A stretch of DNA of 42,204 nucleotides, from contig WELA01004336.1 in the NCBI GenBank assembly GCA_009602735.1, forward strand, positions 25,227 through 67,430. The letters are read 5' to 3'. Positions 1 through 9,642 of this stretch are shown here, piece after piece. Under the pieces are notes generated by a model that saw only the letters and a list, made by a program, of their open reading frames with translations, was not told the DNA's origin and did no database searches. Source of the stretch: Mesotaenium endlicherianum (taxonomy: Eukaryota; Streptophyta; Zygnematophyceae; Zygnematales; Mesotaeniaceae). Position 1 is the stretch's first letter; every line of letters begins with the position of its first letter. A program made the position numbers and the translations under genes.

Positions 1-13
1 GGGGGGGGGGGGG
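1..13. repeat. G homopolymer at the contig edge
   Basis: Thirteen consecutive G residues open the window. With the GA repeat at the other end, this suggests the sequence is a contig that stops in simple repeats rather than an arbitrary slice. Confidence 0.9.
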
Positions 14-3000
14 CAGCCATGTACATTAGGAGAAAGATTGAGGAGATGGAAGTGTGCTGCGCAGCAATCGAGAGGCGGCGCGTGCTGTGATGCGGCTGAT
101 GCTGCTTGCAAGCTGCGGTTCGGTTGGGTGCGATGGCAACGCACAGGGGTGCCACGCTCTTCCGACCCCGACGGATGTTGTGTCATCTTTCCCTCCTTTT
201 GGGAAATTCCAGGCGTGGGAGGCAGACAGGATGTGCCACCTTGTCAGATGCTCAAGAGAAGCAGAGTATCGAAGGTCAGCTGTGCTGAGTGGGGTGCTGA
301 GTGGACTGAAAGAAAGGGAGAATCACAGTACTTCACATCTGCTGGGTCCAGCGTATTATCAGCGACTCAGGGGTTATTGCAGTGTTTTTGCATAGGTGGC
401 ATGCTGCCAGTGGTGATGATGGCCAAAAAAAGACGAAGGGGTGGAAGGAAGCCGGATGCTTTCGTCATACTGTTGTGGTTTTGCCATGTGTGGTCGTCGT
501 TGCTTGTAGGAAGCTGTAGTGTGAAGGAGTTAGCCTTTCATTGAGTGGCAGGTGCTGCTTGCATCTGCCGGGAGCCGGATTTCTGGTTTGAGAAAATATT
601 AGTACCATGTTCATATGTGCCCCTGTGGGTAGCGGCGGTAGCTTGTGGGGCTGGAGTGTGTGTCAGTGGGGAAATGGGTTTAGCTTTAGCGTACGCTAAT
701 AAGCGCCGACTTACAGCCATTTTGTGAAGCTTTGTCATGAACACCTCGACTTTGATGCAGTGTGTACTTACGGGAGGTGATATATTCAGCCTGAGTTAGC
801 CTGTTGTGTAATATTGTGGTGCACCATTCATTTCATGGAAGGCATAGCATGAAGACTCTCGTATGACAGCATGCTGCATTGGATGCGGGAGGGGTCATAC
901 ACGTCACTCCTTGTGTTTTGCTTCCATTGGTTGCGGCTTTTCATACATTTCTCCATTACTATTCCGCTAATTCATGCATCAATTCTGGGAACAACATTTG
1001 ATGGAGATATAAGAGAACCGTATGTGGATTTAGTATGCTACAAACTTGTGAAATAGTAACCTCTAGCTGGTTTGCTTCAACATTGATATTGTTGCACTAG
1101 TATTTGTGTCCAACATCTTGCGTTTCAAACCTTGACTTGAGAAGTTTTTTCCAAGTTGTATGATGTCTTTAGTAAAAAGCATTGAAAACATTTCTCGTTT
1201 CAAAGAGGATAAAAGATAGCATGCTATGATGCGCAACAAACATACTAGTGTCTTCCTTTGTCGAGATACAATGCTAGGTCAAGTGCATGCAACATGAAAG
1301 ACTAGAGGGATCATGCAACAACGTGATTTGCATGCCATATATATTTGCAATTATATTTGTTACATGTAGCACCATAGACATGACGTGCAATTGGCTCCTA
1401 ATTACCTGACCAGCTGCATAGAGCACCTACATGGAATATATTAGTTCACCTAAAGATGTAAGCATGGTCATCATGTTGTGTCGACCATTCGTGTATGCCC
1501 AACTGCCGGCCTGGTACCCTCTGTATTTGACCACAACCCTCATAACAGCTACTAACTCATGCTTGGCTTGGTCATAAGCTTGCAACTTGTAAGAACATGC
1601 AACAGAGGTGCAACTAGATTTCTACCCGTGGATCGGCAGAGTACGATAACATATAATTGCTTAATTTCATTCATAGACAAAGGATTCATATTGCAATTTG
1701 GTAAGTGAATTTAAAAATTGGTACGCCTTTCCTACTACTGTGATTTGTACTTAATTTTGAGATTTGTAATGGAGGCTGAGATCGATCCAGAATGGCAAAC
1801 TTTCTTGCAAACTTTGTTTTAAGATCAAAATTTTCAAACATTTATTGATGGGAAACGCCTGAAGAAACAAGTAATTGAGGCAGCAATCCACCCTTTGACT
1901 CTAGGAGGGGCAGATTGCCCGTACTCTCGAGCTTAAAAGGATATCTCAACATCGCGACTTGTATTCAAGTTTTACCTTGGAGCCATTAATGAGGACTTGA
2001 GCTCTGACTTGTGGTGCATGTAGAGAGGCAGCATAATTCTTAGTCATTCACAAAAACATCGTCTACTATGTTCAAAGGTGATGGTTCTTTTGGGGCCGTT
2101 ATGAAATTTCAAATATGGGCGTGACTTGTGAGGTGGAGAGACACCAAGTGATTATATCTAGCCGTTGAATTCTCAATCGTTTGAGGTTCACTCTTGTGCG
2201 AAAACATGTCAGTACTAGGCTTGATTAAAGCAACCACTAGCACGTGTAATAAAGTTCTTCTGAGCAATGAGCATGCGGAGCATTCCAATACACAAGGCTA
2301 ATGGATTGGCTATAACTATATGATACCTAGAATCATTCAACAACACGCATGAGAATTTTAAGAGACACAGAGCCCCAAGACTAGCATGAGGGTGTTGAAG
2401 TGGCGGCCACATTCCATGCACATAAGTTGTATAAAAAGTTACTTGAGGGCGGCAGACATACTTGTGTGCTATTACAATGTTGACCATGGGTGGAAAGGTC
2501 CAAGATCGTGTAGGAAGGCACATAAAGCCTAGATGAGCTAGAGTCGTGAGACGTATACATCATCAAAAATAAACTATTAAAGTGATGATTCATGAAAGAC
2601 TTGTTTTGAAATGAATCGACTTCCCAAATAGGCGTTTAACAATTAATGAAGATCTTTATATCAGCAAGTAATCTTCATGGTATTTTCTGTTAATTGATTA
2701 AACAGCAAAAGACAACACACTAGCAGTGGACAATACTCGCAAGTCAAATGGAAGTAAACTAGCATCAATAATGCAATCAGTAAACTCATACATAAGCAAG
2801 GCTAGAAGACAGTGCGTATCAATGAACTTCTCGCCTTGGATTTAGATCTCTCTCAGTAAGCTGTACAAGAGAGTTGGCCTCGTTTCCGAATGCCGAACTC
2901 GAGAGCAATGCCTAGCATATGTACATGGAATGAGCTTACTGTTCAACGGCCAGTGCGATGGCACCGCCTACCCGGGAGTTAACCACGTTGGTAGGACCTC

Positions 3001-3512
3001 GGTTAACCAAATCCACCGCCATCTCCCATCATTCTGAATTGCCATCCATCCTAAGGATGTCATCTGGCCATTCATCTAGCACACCACTCTTAGATGCATA
3101 TTTAGGCAGTTCGCTGCTACCGAGTACGGAAGTCAGCTGGCTGTCAAAGAATGTGTCAGCAAGCTGACCTAAGTTGACTTCAGCCTGCTGCTCCCGGCTG
3201 AGTTATTAAACTGATTATTTTATAAGGTCCAACAGACTCAATATTAACTAAAGTTCAGCAGGCTGAACTTATTTAGCTATTATATTTAAATGAATATCAT
3301 ATCTACCAGTATACCGATTCATTACATGTTTGTAGTGAATATGCAAGCAGAAAATCAAGACTTAGGTTGCGCCACCAAAGAATGAGCATGGCAAATATAT
3401 GCATCTACAAACATGTGCACATGTACGTCATCAAAAAAAGAGCGTCAGATTCATTATGTGCCATAGGTCCAAGGAAATGACCTGGAAAGCCCACTGTGCT
3501 CGATCACAGCCA
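14..3512. other. AT-rich intergenic DNA, no supported gene
   Basis: I see no convincing gene on either strand. The longest open frames (38-544 plus, 2215-2523 minus) have no recognisable domain and no conserved-looking composition. A frame starting with ATG at 1769 reads fairly well for about 110 codons but contains three stops, so at best it is a decayed remnant. Composition changes near 850 from moderately GC-rich to AT-rich. Confidence 0.6.
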
Positions 3513-3648
3513 TGTCGTGCGCTACGAGGTCGAGTGCGCAACATAGGTATAAGCAACACATCATAAGCAAGGGGGCTTTGCTGCAATGAAGTCTATAATA
3601 CATGTGGCTTTATAGCCAAAAAGGGAGTCAAGTCTCAAATGTTTTAAT
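3513..3648 (-). repeat. 136-bp unit A, outer copy next to the left LTR
   Basis: This unit is repeated at 4659-4795 with only a few differences, so the ~1-kb left LTR core is bracketed by two copies. No copy lies beside the right LTR. On the minus strand the order is internal region, A', LTR core, A. That is what an LTR-LTR junction would look like if unit A is the true start of the LTR. Confidence 0.85.
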
Positions 3649-4658
3649 TAAGGAGTGTGTACTCTCCAGAGTGAGCACCTCAAACTGAAAACTGGTAGGA
3701 ATACAACTAATGAAGTATGGCCCAAAAGATCACTAGAAGCACATCATGATCTTCAAGGGTAGTCCTATGCAAGGGTTTAAGCTGTGACTTTGCTCACCAC
3801 TTGTGAAGTTCTTCAAGTGATTGGAAGCCAGGAGGGCTTGCTCTTCACAAGAGAGTTACTAAGTGGTCCTGAAAACACAAGAGATAAAAGTGTAAGCTTT
3901 ACTGATATTCTTTGTTACTTACACTTGGCATAATGGGACTTCTAGAAGATGTTCCTCTAAGGACATCTCTGGTACTTATACTCCTGGAAACCTGGCGTCG
4001 TATGCGGCGGATCCAATGCATGTAGTCACTCTAGGAGGCTCTCCTATGTCCACTAATGTGTACAAGGCATGTACTAGCACTCCTATAGACTAAACATAAC
4101 TCTAACCAATCAAAGCAATGCACGTAGAATATGCTATGTGTCTCTCATTGGTGGACCGTACCTTGGGTGATTCTACCTATATAGCGCCTCAAAAGCGAAT
4201 CTCAAACTTGAGGAAGCTTCCTCTAGGAGTCGGTGATGCAGTCACCAAGTCATAGCCTCAATGATGCACTTATACTAGGGAAATGCAGGACTTATGTAGG
4301 CAGAGGGACTTGTGGATATGTGCGCAGTAAGCTAAGGGTCCTTGGGGTCACGAATGGTCAACAATGTCACCTTTGGGTACATTGAGTCACAAGTTGGCCG
4401 TTTGGTGTGTTTCCGCTAGGGGCCAAAAGGGGTGCGGACTAGATCGCGCCTATCTTGTTCGATACTTAACCAAACGACGCGAAACCGGTGCCATTTGAAA
4501 AATGCTTTGACGCGCTACACTTTGGTGACTTGGAAATTTAGAAAAAGTTAACATATAGATGCGTAAAGTCAACTCAAAGTCGGCCTTCCTAGGTGGATGG
4601 TTCACACAAGTGGAGCTCGATTTTGTGCGTCAGCCTCGACTCAATAAATCATGACAGC
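3649..4658 (-). repeat. Left (3') LTR core
   Basis: Direct repeat of 15152-16159, with shared borders at TAAGGAGTGTGTACTCTCC on the left and ACAGC on the right. On the minus strand the core opens with TGTCATGATTTATTGAG and ends near GAGAGTACACACTCC. It holds no open frame of note. Because the polypurine tract lies beyond unit A' (4659-4795), the functional LTR may be longer, 3649-4795. Confidence 0.9.
4178..4184 (-). promoter_or_regulatory. Putative TATA box of the LTR promoter
   Basis: On the minus strand this reads GCTATATAGG inside the left LTR core. At the equivalent place in the right LTR, the one that would drive element transcription, it reads GCTATCTAGG. The motif is only a sequence match; no start site is known. 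Confidence 0.35.
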
Positions 4659-4795
4659 TGTCGTGCGTTACGAGGTTGAGTGCGCAACATAGGTACAAGC
4701 AACACATTATAAGCAAGCAGGCTTTGTTGCAATGAAGTCTATAATACATGTTGCTTTATAGCCAAAAAGGGAGTCAAGTCTCAAATGTTTTAATT
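4659..4795 (-). repeat. 137-bp unit A', between polypurine tract and LTR core
   Basis: Near-identical to 3513-3648. On the minus strand it directly follows the G-rich polypurine tract, where an LTR should begin, so it is probably the 5' part of the 3' LTR. The right LTR lacks it, so either that LTR is truncated at its start or the left end has been rearranged. Confidence 0.8.
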
Positions 4796-4806
4796 CTCCC
4801 CCCAGC
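4796..4806 (-). promoter_or_regulatory. Candidate polypurine tract
   Basis: On the minus strand, five bases after the polyprotein stop codon comes GGGGGGAGA. Such a purine run primes plus-strand DNA synthesis in LTR elements and normally abuts the 3' LTR. Its position supports starting the 3' LTR at about 4795. Confidence 0.55.
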
Positions 4807-4808
4807 TC

Positions 4809-6014
4809 TCAGCCTCCAGCTGATGAGCTGTGTACGCTGCCTAAGGCTAGCTCAGAGCAGTCACTGCAGAACCAGTCTCCAGCTGGCATGCAAGTCAGCG
4901 GCGGGTCGAGGCAGCCGATGTGGAAGCCGAGGTTGCAGCTGTCGCAGAGCAGCATCTTGGCCTCTTGGCCAGGACTGTGGCAGATCTGACACGCCCAATC
5001 TTTGGGCGGGCGTGCGTCGCGGGGGCAAAACTGCAAGTCAAGGTTAGGAAGGTGGCATAGTCCACAGTTCTTTGTGTGGTCCTTGTGAAGACGGCCATCT
5101 GCGCATTCCAGCTCCAGGACTCCTGACGCCAAGACGCGCTTGACGCGCAGGATGACCGGCGAGCTGCTGGTGTCGAGGGTGTTCCTCGTCTGACGTCGCA
5201 GGTACACGAAGTCACCTGCGGAAAACTGCAACATCTGCGGACGATACGCTCCTCCACGAGTCATGGCATACCTCAGGCTATCGCGATGCTGTGCAATGCT
5301 GAGGTTATCCATGGCCATGGGCATCAGGCGCTGGAAGAGCTGCGCATGCTGCCCGATAAGAGCGCTCCACGTCTCGAGATTGTCCAAGTCCAAGACGTTC
5401 TCGGCCACGGTCCTGGCTGCGACGAGCAGGACTGGCTGGCGGCCGTAGAGAAGGAAGTAGGGAGAGTGCGAGGCCAAGGAGGCCTGCTTACTGAACCTGT
5501 ACCCCATAGCCAACCACGGGAGGGCGTCATCCCAGTGGGTGCTGTCGTGGGCAAGGCAGTACTTCCGCAATCCAAGCTTATCGGTCTGCACCATGCGCTC
5601 TGCAAGGCCGTCAGCTTGATGAGGATCGGGGGAGGTGGTGCGGTGGTCGATCATAGAGCGCTCCAGCAGCTTCTGAAAATTGCCCTGGAACTCCTTGCCC
5701 TGGTCGGTTAGCACCTCAGCGCGGCCGCCAAAACGGCTAAGGACCTGATCGAGGAAGGCCTGAGCAATCCCCTCACTGGCCTTGCTGGGCACGGGTACGA
5801 GCTCGATCCACTTGAACATGTGCTCAATCATCACCAAGGCATAGAGGTTGCCTCGGCGAGACTTGGGCAGCTCCCCAGCCAAGTTGAGCGACCACCTGTA
5901 GAACAGCCCCTGAATAGGGAGAGGGCTGAGAGCGACGGTGCGGGCTGTGAAGCTAAAGCGCACACGATCGCAGATAGTGCAGCTGCTGACGACGTTGGCG
6001 ACGACCTTAGTCAT
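4809..6014 (-). pseudogene. Retrotransposon integrase core with C-terminal PHD finger
   Basis: 401-residue open frame, the last part of the polyprotein. It opens with the second half of the integrase zinc site (CTIC, residues 12-15), then the RNase H-like catalytic core. The second acidic residue is in VLTDQGKEF (Asp about 104) and the glutamate in DGLAERM (Glu about 139), with the usual spacing of about 35. The first catalytic Asp, normally in a motif like LDLAGPLP, is Asn 44 here (SLNLAGELP, codon 5883-5885). GAC to AAC is one transition, and Asp loss at this place is expected to abolish strand transfer. A small beta-rich C-terminal domain follows (AGDFVYLRR), then a complete C4HC3 PHD finger at residues 339-386. 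The frame is not joined to the upstream zinc half; a shift lies near 6012-6030. Confidence 0.92.
4857..5000 (-). other. PHD finger at the integrase C-terminus
   Basis: All eight zinc ligands are visible in order: CQIC, then CDSC, then the His-Cys pair in FHIGC, then WFCSDC. The conserved aromatic two residues before the last Cys pair (the W of WFC) is present, as is the LLCDSC motif. PHD fingers commonly bind the histone H3 tail, with or without methyl-lysine 4. Many plant Ty3 integrases carry a chromodomain here instead. I infer that this PHD helps choose insertion sites. It lies in frame with the integrase, 15 residues before the stop, so it is part of the element and not a neighbouring gene. 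Confidence 0.88.
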
Positions 6015-6500
6015 GCCAGACCACCAGTACTCGACCTGAAGAAGATGAGCGTGCGCTTGACACCGAAGTGTCCAAGCGTCTTGTGCACACGGCGCACCAG
6101 CTGACTGCGTATAGCAAGCTCAGGAACCACCAGGACGGAGCCGTCCGCCATCACCCGGCGCGCGCACCCCTCCATGAAGACGAAGTCGCGGCTGCGCTTG
6201 AGGACGCGCTCGCGCTCCCTCGTGGTGACGCCTGGAACCATCACCTTAGAGGTGACATATTGCAACACTGGGGCGTCCTCCCAAACATCATCGGGCCCCT
6301 GCTGCCAGCTGTCCTGCTCCTCTGCTGCTGCCAATGCCAAGCGCCGCGTGTTGACAGTCACCATGGCCCGGCTCGTGAGCCCTGCGGGCCGCACCTCGCT
6401 GTCCACAGTGAAGGTTAGGAATGCCGCTGCGTGCCACGCCACAGGCTCGTCCTCGTCATGGCGCGCCACAGTCAGGTCGGCGATGGAAGAGGGCTACGGC
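6011..6500 (-). pseudogene. Integrase N-terminal zinc-binding region, frameshifted
   Basis: The open frame is 6011-6469. After about 110 residues of linker following RNase H, it holds VHKTLGHFGVKRT, the His-His half of the integrase H2C2 zinc site. The Cys-Cys half lies in the next frame (SSCTICDRV at the start of 4809-6014), and a one-base shift near 6012-6030 separates them. Upstream, the RNase H frame ends in TGA near 6484 while this frame continues the same linker, so another shift lies near 6500. Confidence 0.8.
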
Positions 6501-6965
6501 TGAGGCCGTCGGCGTCCATGTTAGTGGACCCAGGGCGGTGATGCACGTCGAAGGTGTACTCGTGCAGAATGAGCGCCCATCGTGCGTACTTGCCTGTCAG
6601 GCGCTCCGACGTCATGAGCCACTTGAGTGGCTGATGGTCGGTAACCAGGCGGAAGTGGGTGCCATAGAGTTAGTGCCTGAAGTGCACAATTGCCTAGACT
6701 GCGGCCAGGCACTCCCCCTCGTAAGAGCCGTAGTTGCTCTCGGCGCTGTTGATGCTGCGGCTAGCGTAGGCCACCACGTGCTCGAAGCCCTCATGCTCCT
6801 GCACTAGCACCGCACCCAACTCTGCATGCGACCAGTCAATGTGGAGGATGAAGGGCTTCTTGTAGTCGGGCCGCCGCAGCACCGATGCGCTCACCAACAG
6901 CTCCTTGAGCTTGTCAAACGCCGCCTGCTGCTCTGGTCTCCACACGTAAGCAACACCCTTCCGCA
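6500..6965 (-). pseudogene. Retrotransposon RNase H, interrupted by stops
   Basis: The frame beginning about 6965 reads WRPEQQAAFDKLKELL, then LHIDWSHAELGAVL (first RNase H acidic motif, Asp kept), VVAYASRSIN and YEGECLAAV. A TAG at 6694-6696 and a TAA at 6670-6672 follow. The same frame then continues with VTDHQPLKWLM, LTGKYARWALIL and HRPGSTNMDADGLSR, all typical of Ty3 RNase H ends. The TAG stands where this family usually has Trp. The enzyme would degrade the RNA strand of the RNA-DNA hybrid. It joins the RT frame only through a shift near 6960. Confidence 0.85.
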
Positions 6966-7838
6966 AAAGTCGTTGAGCGGCTTGGCCAGCTCGCTGAACC
7001 CTGGCACGAAGTGCCGATAGTAGTTGGCGATGCCAAGGAAGGCCCTCAGCTGCAAGAGATCCGTGGGAGGCGGAATGCCCGTGATGGCTGAGATCTTGGC
7101 CAGCTGCGGCGCCAGATCGCTCAAAGAGAGCAGATGCCCGAGGTACTCCACCTCTCGAGTCCCAAACGTACACTTGCCGGGATGGCACTTGAGCCCCGCG
7201 GCCTCCAAGCGCTCCAACACGGCAGTGATGTGGGCCACGTGCTCCTCAAATGTCTCACTGAAGACGAGCACGTCATCGATGTAGCACCAGGAGAAAGGAA
7301 GCCCTGCCAGCTCCTTATCCATGACCCTCTGAAAGGTGGCCGGCGTGTTCTTCAACCCAAAAGGCATCACCACCCACTCATAGAGGCGCTGTGCCCTCCA
7401 GAACAACGTCTTATGCTGATCCTCCTCGGTGATGGGAATCTGGTTGAAGCCCTGGCGCAGGTCCAACACTGAGAACGAAGTGCAGGTGCCAATGTCATCA
7501 AAGATCTCGTCTGGCGTCGGCATAGGGTACCTGTCCTGCTCAATGACCTCGTTCAGCCGACGATAGTCACCGCACATCCTCTTCTCGGACCAGTTGCCCG
7601 AGGCATCCTTCTTGGCTGGCATGACCGTGGGCGCGGCGTAGCGAGACGAAGACTCCCTGATGAGCCGATTGTCCTCCAACTTGCCTGTCTGTGCGCCGAT
7701 CAGACCATCCTTGAAGTGACTGTAGCGATATCTCTTGAGGAAGATAGGCTCCTTGGACGTGAGAGATCCGCATGGGATCCCCCTTGTAGCGCCCAAGGTC
7801 ATGCATGCCGCTGGCAAAGCTGACGCTGCGTCTCCCAT
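6891..7838 (-). pseudogene. Ty3/gypsy reverse transcriptase
   Basis: About 315 codons open. The RT blocks appear in order: KLEDNRLIRESSSRYAAPTV, MCGDYRRLNEV, YPMPTPDEI, FSVLDLRQGFNQIPI, WVVMPFGLKNTPATFQRVMD, the catalytic YIDDVLVFS (YIDD codons at 7272-7283), GLKCHPGKCTFG, VEYLGHLLS, LRAFLGIANYYRHFVPGFS. Both acidic residues of the YIDD box and the Asp of LDLRQGF are kept, so the polymerase active site looks intact. The first part of the conventional leader is in another frame (7567-8148), with a shift near 7760. The last residues of the frame (after about 6960) are out of register with RNase H. The domain copies element RNA into DNA inside virus-like particles. Confidence 0.95.
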
Positions 7839-8148
7839 CCAGCAATGTCGTCAGCTGTGCTGCCTGGGCGTTAGTGAGAGTCCCCTCCAGCTTCCATGTA
7901 GGCGCAGCTGGTGAGGGCTCCTGCCTTGCAGCCGGCTCCTCCTGCCTTGCTGTTGGCGTATGCTGTGGCGCTGCAGGTGTCACCTGCCCTGCAGCTGTCT
8001 GTGCGCGGCCTGCAGTGGGTGCCTCCTCCTTGGCAGCTGCTGCCAGCTGCACTGCACCGCCTGCCTGAGGTCGCGAGCTAGGAAAAAGAAATGGCAACCG
8101 GAACTTCCTGGGTCGCTGTGAGGCCTCCTCTCTCCTGCGTCCCCCCAC
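7756..8148 (-). pseudogene. Polyprotein linker between methyltransferase and RT
   Basis: An Ala/Pro/Gln/Thr-rich segment (residues such as APQHTPTARQEEPAARQ) is followed by LTNAQAAQLTTLLDG and SGMHDLGRYKGDPMRI, a short conserved-looking leader of the RT domain. It is frameshifted from the methyltransferase end (stop at 8203) and from RT (shift near 7760). No catalytic motif is visible; it is probably a flexible spacer. Confidence 0.6.
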
Positions 8149-8202
8149 CAGCGAACCAGAATCGTCATGGGCTGGCGGCGGGGACCGATGGCGTACACGA
8201 GC

Positions 8203-9285
8203 CTACGGGGCAGGCCCCTCGCGCTGAGAATGCCACGCGGTGCCGAGCGGAGCCTGGCCGTCATCGTCAGGGGAGTCCTCGTCCATGGCGTCAGCAGGCC
8301 GAGGCAGCTCTGGGTGGCGTGCCTCCGCATAAAGAGGTGCCAAGGCCTGTGGCTGAAGCAGGATCCATGTGAGCACATGGGCGTCAATTGCCTGTCCCAG
8401 GAGGCAAATGCGGTTCACCTCTGTGAGATCGTCCAGCTCCGTGAGGTGCGGCGGGAAGCTCATGGCGCGTTCCATCTCCGTTAGGCGGGGCCTGTCAAAC
8501 ATGCCAGTCTCCAGGTCAATGACCATCCCGCGCTGAGCGCCCACAAAGGCATCGCTGTCGTAGCGGATGACAAAGGTGGGGAGCGCTCGAGTAACGTCGT
8601 GAAGGACCTCGCACTGCGCTTGCGAGGGATGTGGCAGCACCATCACCCGCTGCGCCAGCCGAGGGGCATCGAGGATGGAGTCGACGTTGCGCGTGTGGCG
8701 TGGATGGGCGGCTGCCAAAGCCTCGAGCGTGCCCGGCATCGCCAGGTTGGTGAAGTAGGCGCGGACGCGATGCGCGCACGAGCCAATCTGGGCAGCGTCG
8801 ATGACGGCCTCCAACCGACGTAGCTGCTGCAAAGGGCAAAGTCGGCAGTGACGTCGGGCCTGTGGTTGTGGCGGGCGTCCACGTTCTCCAGGACCCATGC
8901 AAGAGTGTGCGGCGACTGACGGTCCTCCACCATGTTGAGGACGCAGAGCAGGTGCCTGAGTGCTCTGCCACGCCCAGCTTTGAAAAATCCTTGGCACTCC
9001 CAACCTGCGATGATGAGATCGATGGGCCCAAGGCGAGTGACATGCTCGACGGTGATGTCGCGGATGTCCATGGGCCAGTCCGTCTGCGCGCGGCGGAAGG
9101 CGTGCGTGGGAAGGAGGTCTGGGAATCGCTCGTGGCAGAGAGCCATCTGCCAACGGGCCACCTGTTGAGCCTCGGGATCGGGGTCCACATAGACGTAGCG
9201 GCGTACGGGAATGCCGGCCTGAAAGGTCGCTAGCATCCTGTGGCGATCCCGGCAAAATGCTCAACAAGCACGATGCCGCCGGGCC
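8203..9285 (-). pseudogene. Retrotransposon-encoded cytosine-5 DNA methyltransferase, split over three frames
   Basis: C5-methyltransferase motifs appear in order. Motif I: GGIVLVEHFAGIATG (9233-9280), the S-adenosylmethionine-binding loop. Motif II: RRYVYVDPDPEAQQVA. Motif III: MDIRDIT. Motif IV: LIIAGWECQGFFKAG, with the catalytic Cys at 8994-8996. Motif VI: WVLENVDA (Glu-Asn-Val at 8880-8888). Motif VIII: DAAQIGSCAHRVRAYFTN (about 8750-8803), including the QxRxR-like arginines. Motifs IX/X: ERAMSFPPHL and NRICLLGQAIDAHV (about 8372-8418). The Cys is preceded by Glu, not the usual Pro. Frame changes lie near 9236-9240 (between motifs I and II) and near 8810-8840 (between VI and VIII), so no intact enzyme is made. 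The fold and order are complete. It lies between protease and RT inside the element. Retrotransposon-borne DNMTs are known from dinoflagellates and charophyte algae; membership of that group is inferred. Confidence 0.88.
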
Positions 9286-9642
9286 GCTCGTCGAGCAGGT
9301 CGGCACAGATGGGTGTTGGCAGCGGGCGGCTCCCCATCGCAGGATTGCCAGGCTGCGCGGGAGGCGGACATGTGCGCTCGGCACTGTGCTGATGTGGCGC
9401 CATGCCGAGCGCAGCCACGGCGCGCTCGGCGTAGCGCGTGAGACCTGGAATGCGGTCCGCAATGGGCAGGAGACGCCCCTCCCGAGCGTGGGCCTGATAG
9501 GAATGCCACGTCATGCGGGCGTCCTGCAAGGCCTCCGACGGCACAATGGGGGCCTGACGCCGGGCCATGCGAACGCACAGCTGCTGCCATCGGCCACGCT
9601 GAGCGAGGTCGTCCTGGTGCGAGGCTGCATGAGCCAACTGGT

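Noticed and set aside
1769..2110. Possible decayed ORF starting MEAEIDPEWQTFLQTLF
   Set aside because: It reads smoothly but has three stops in about 110 codons, and I recognise no homology in it, so I could not call a pseudogene.
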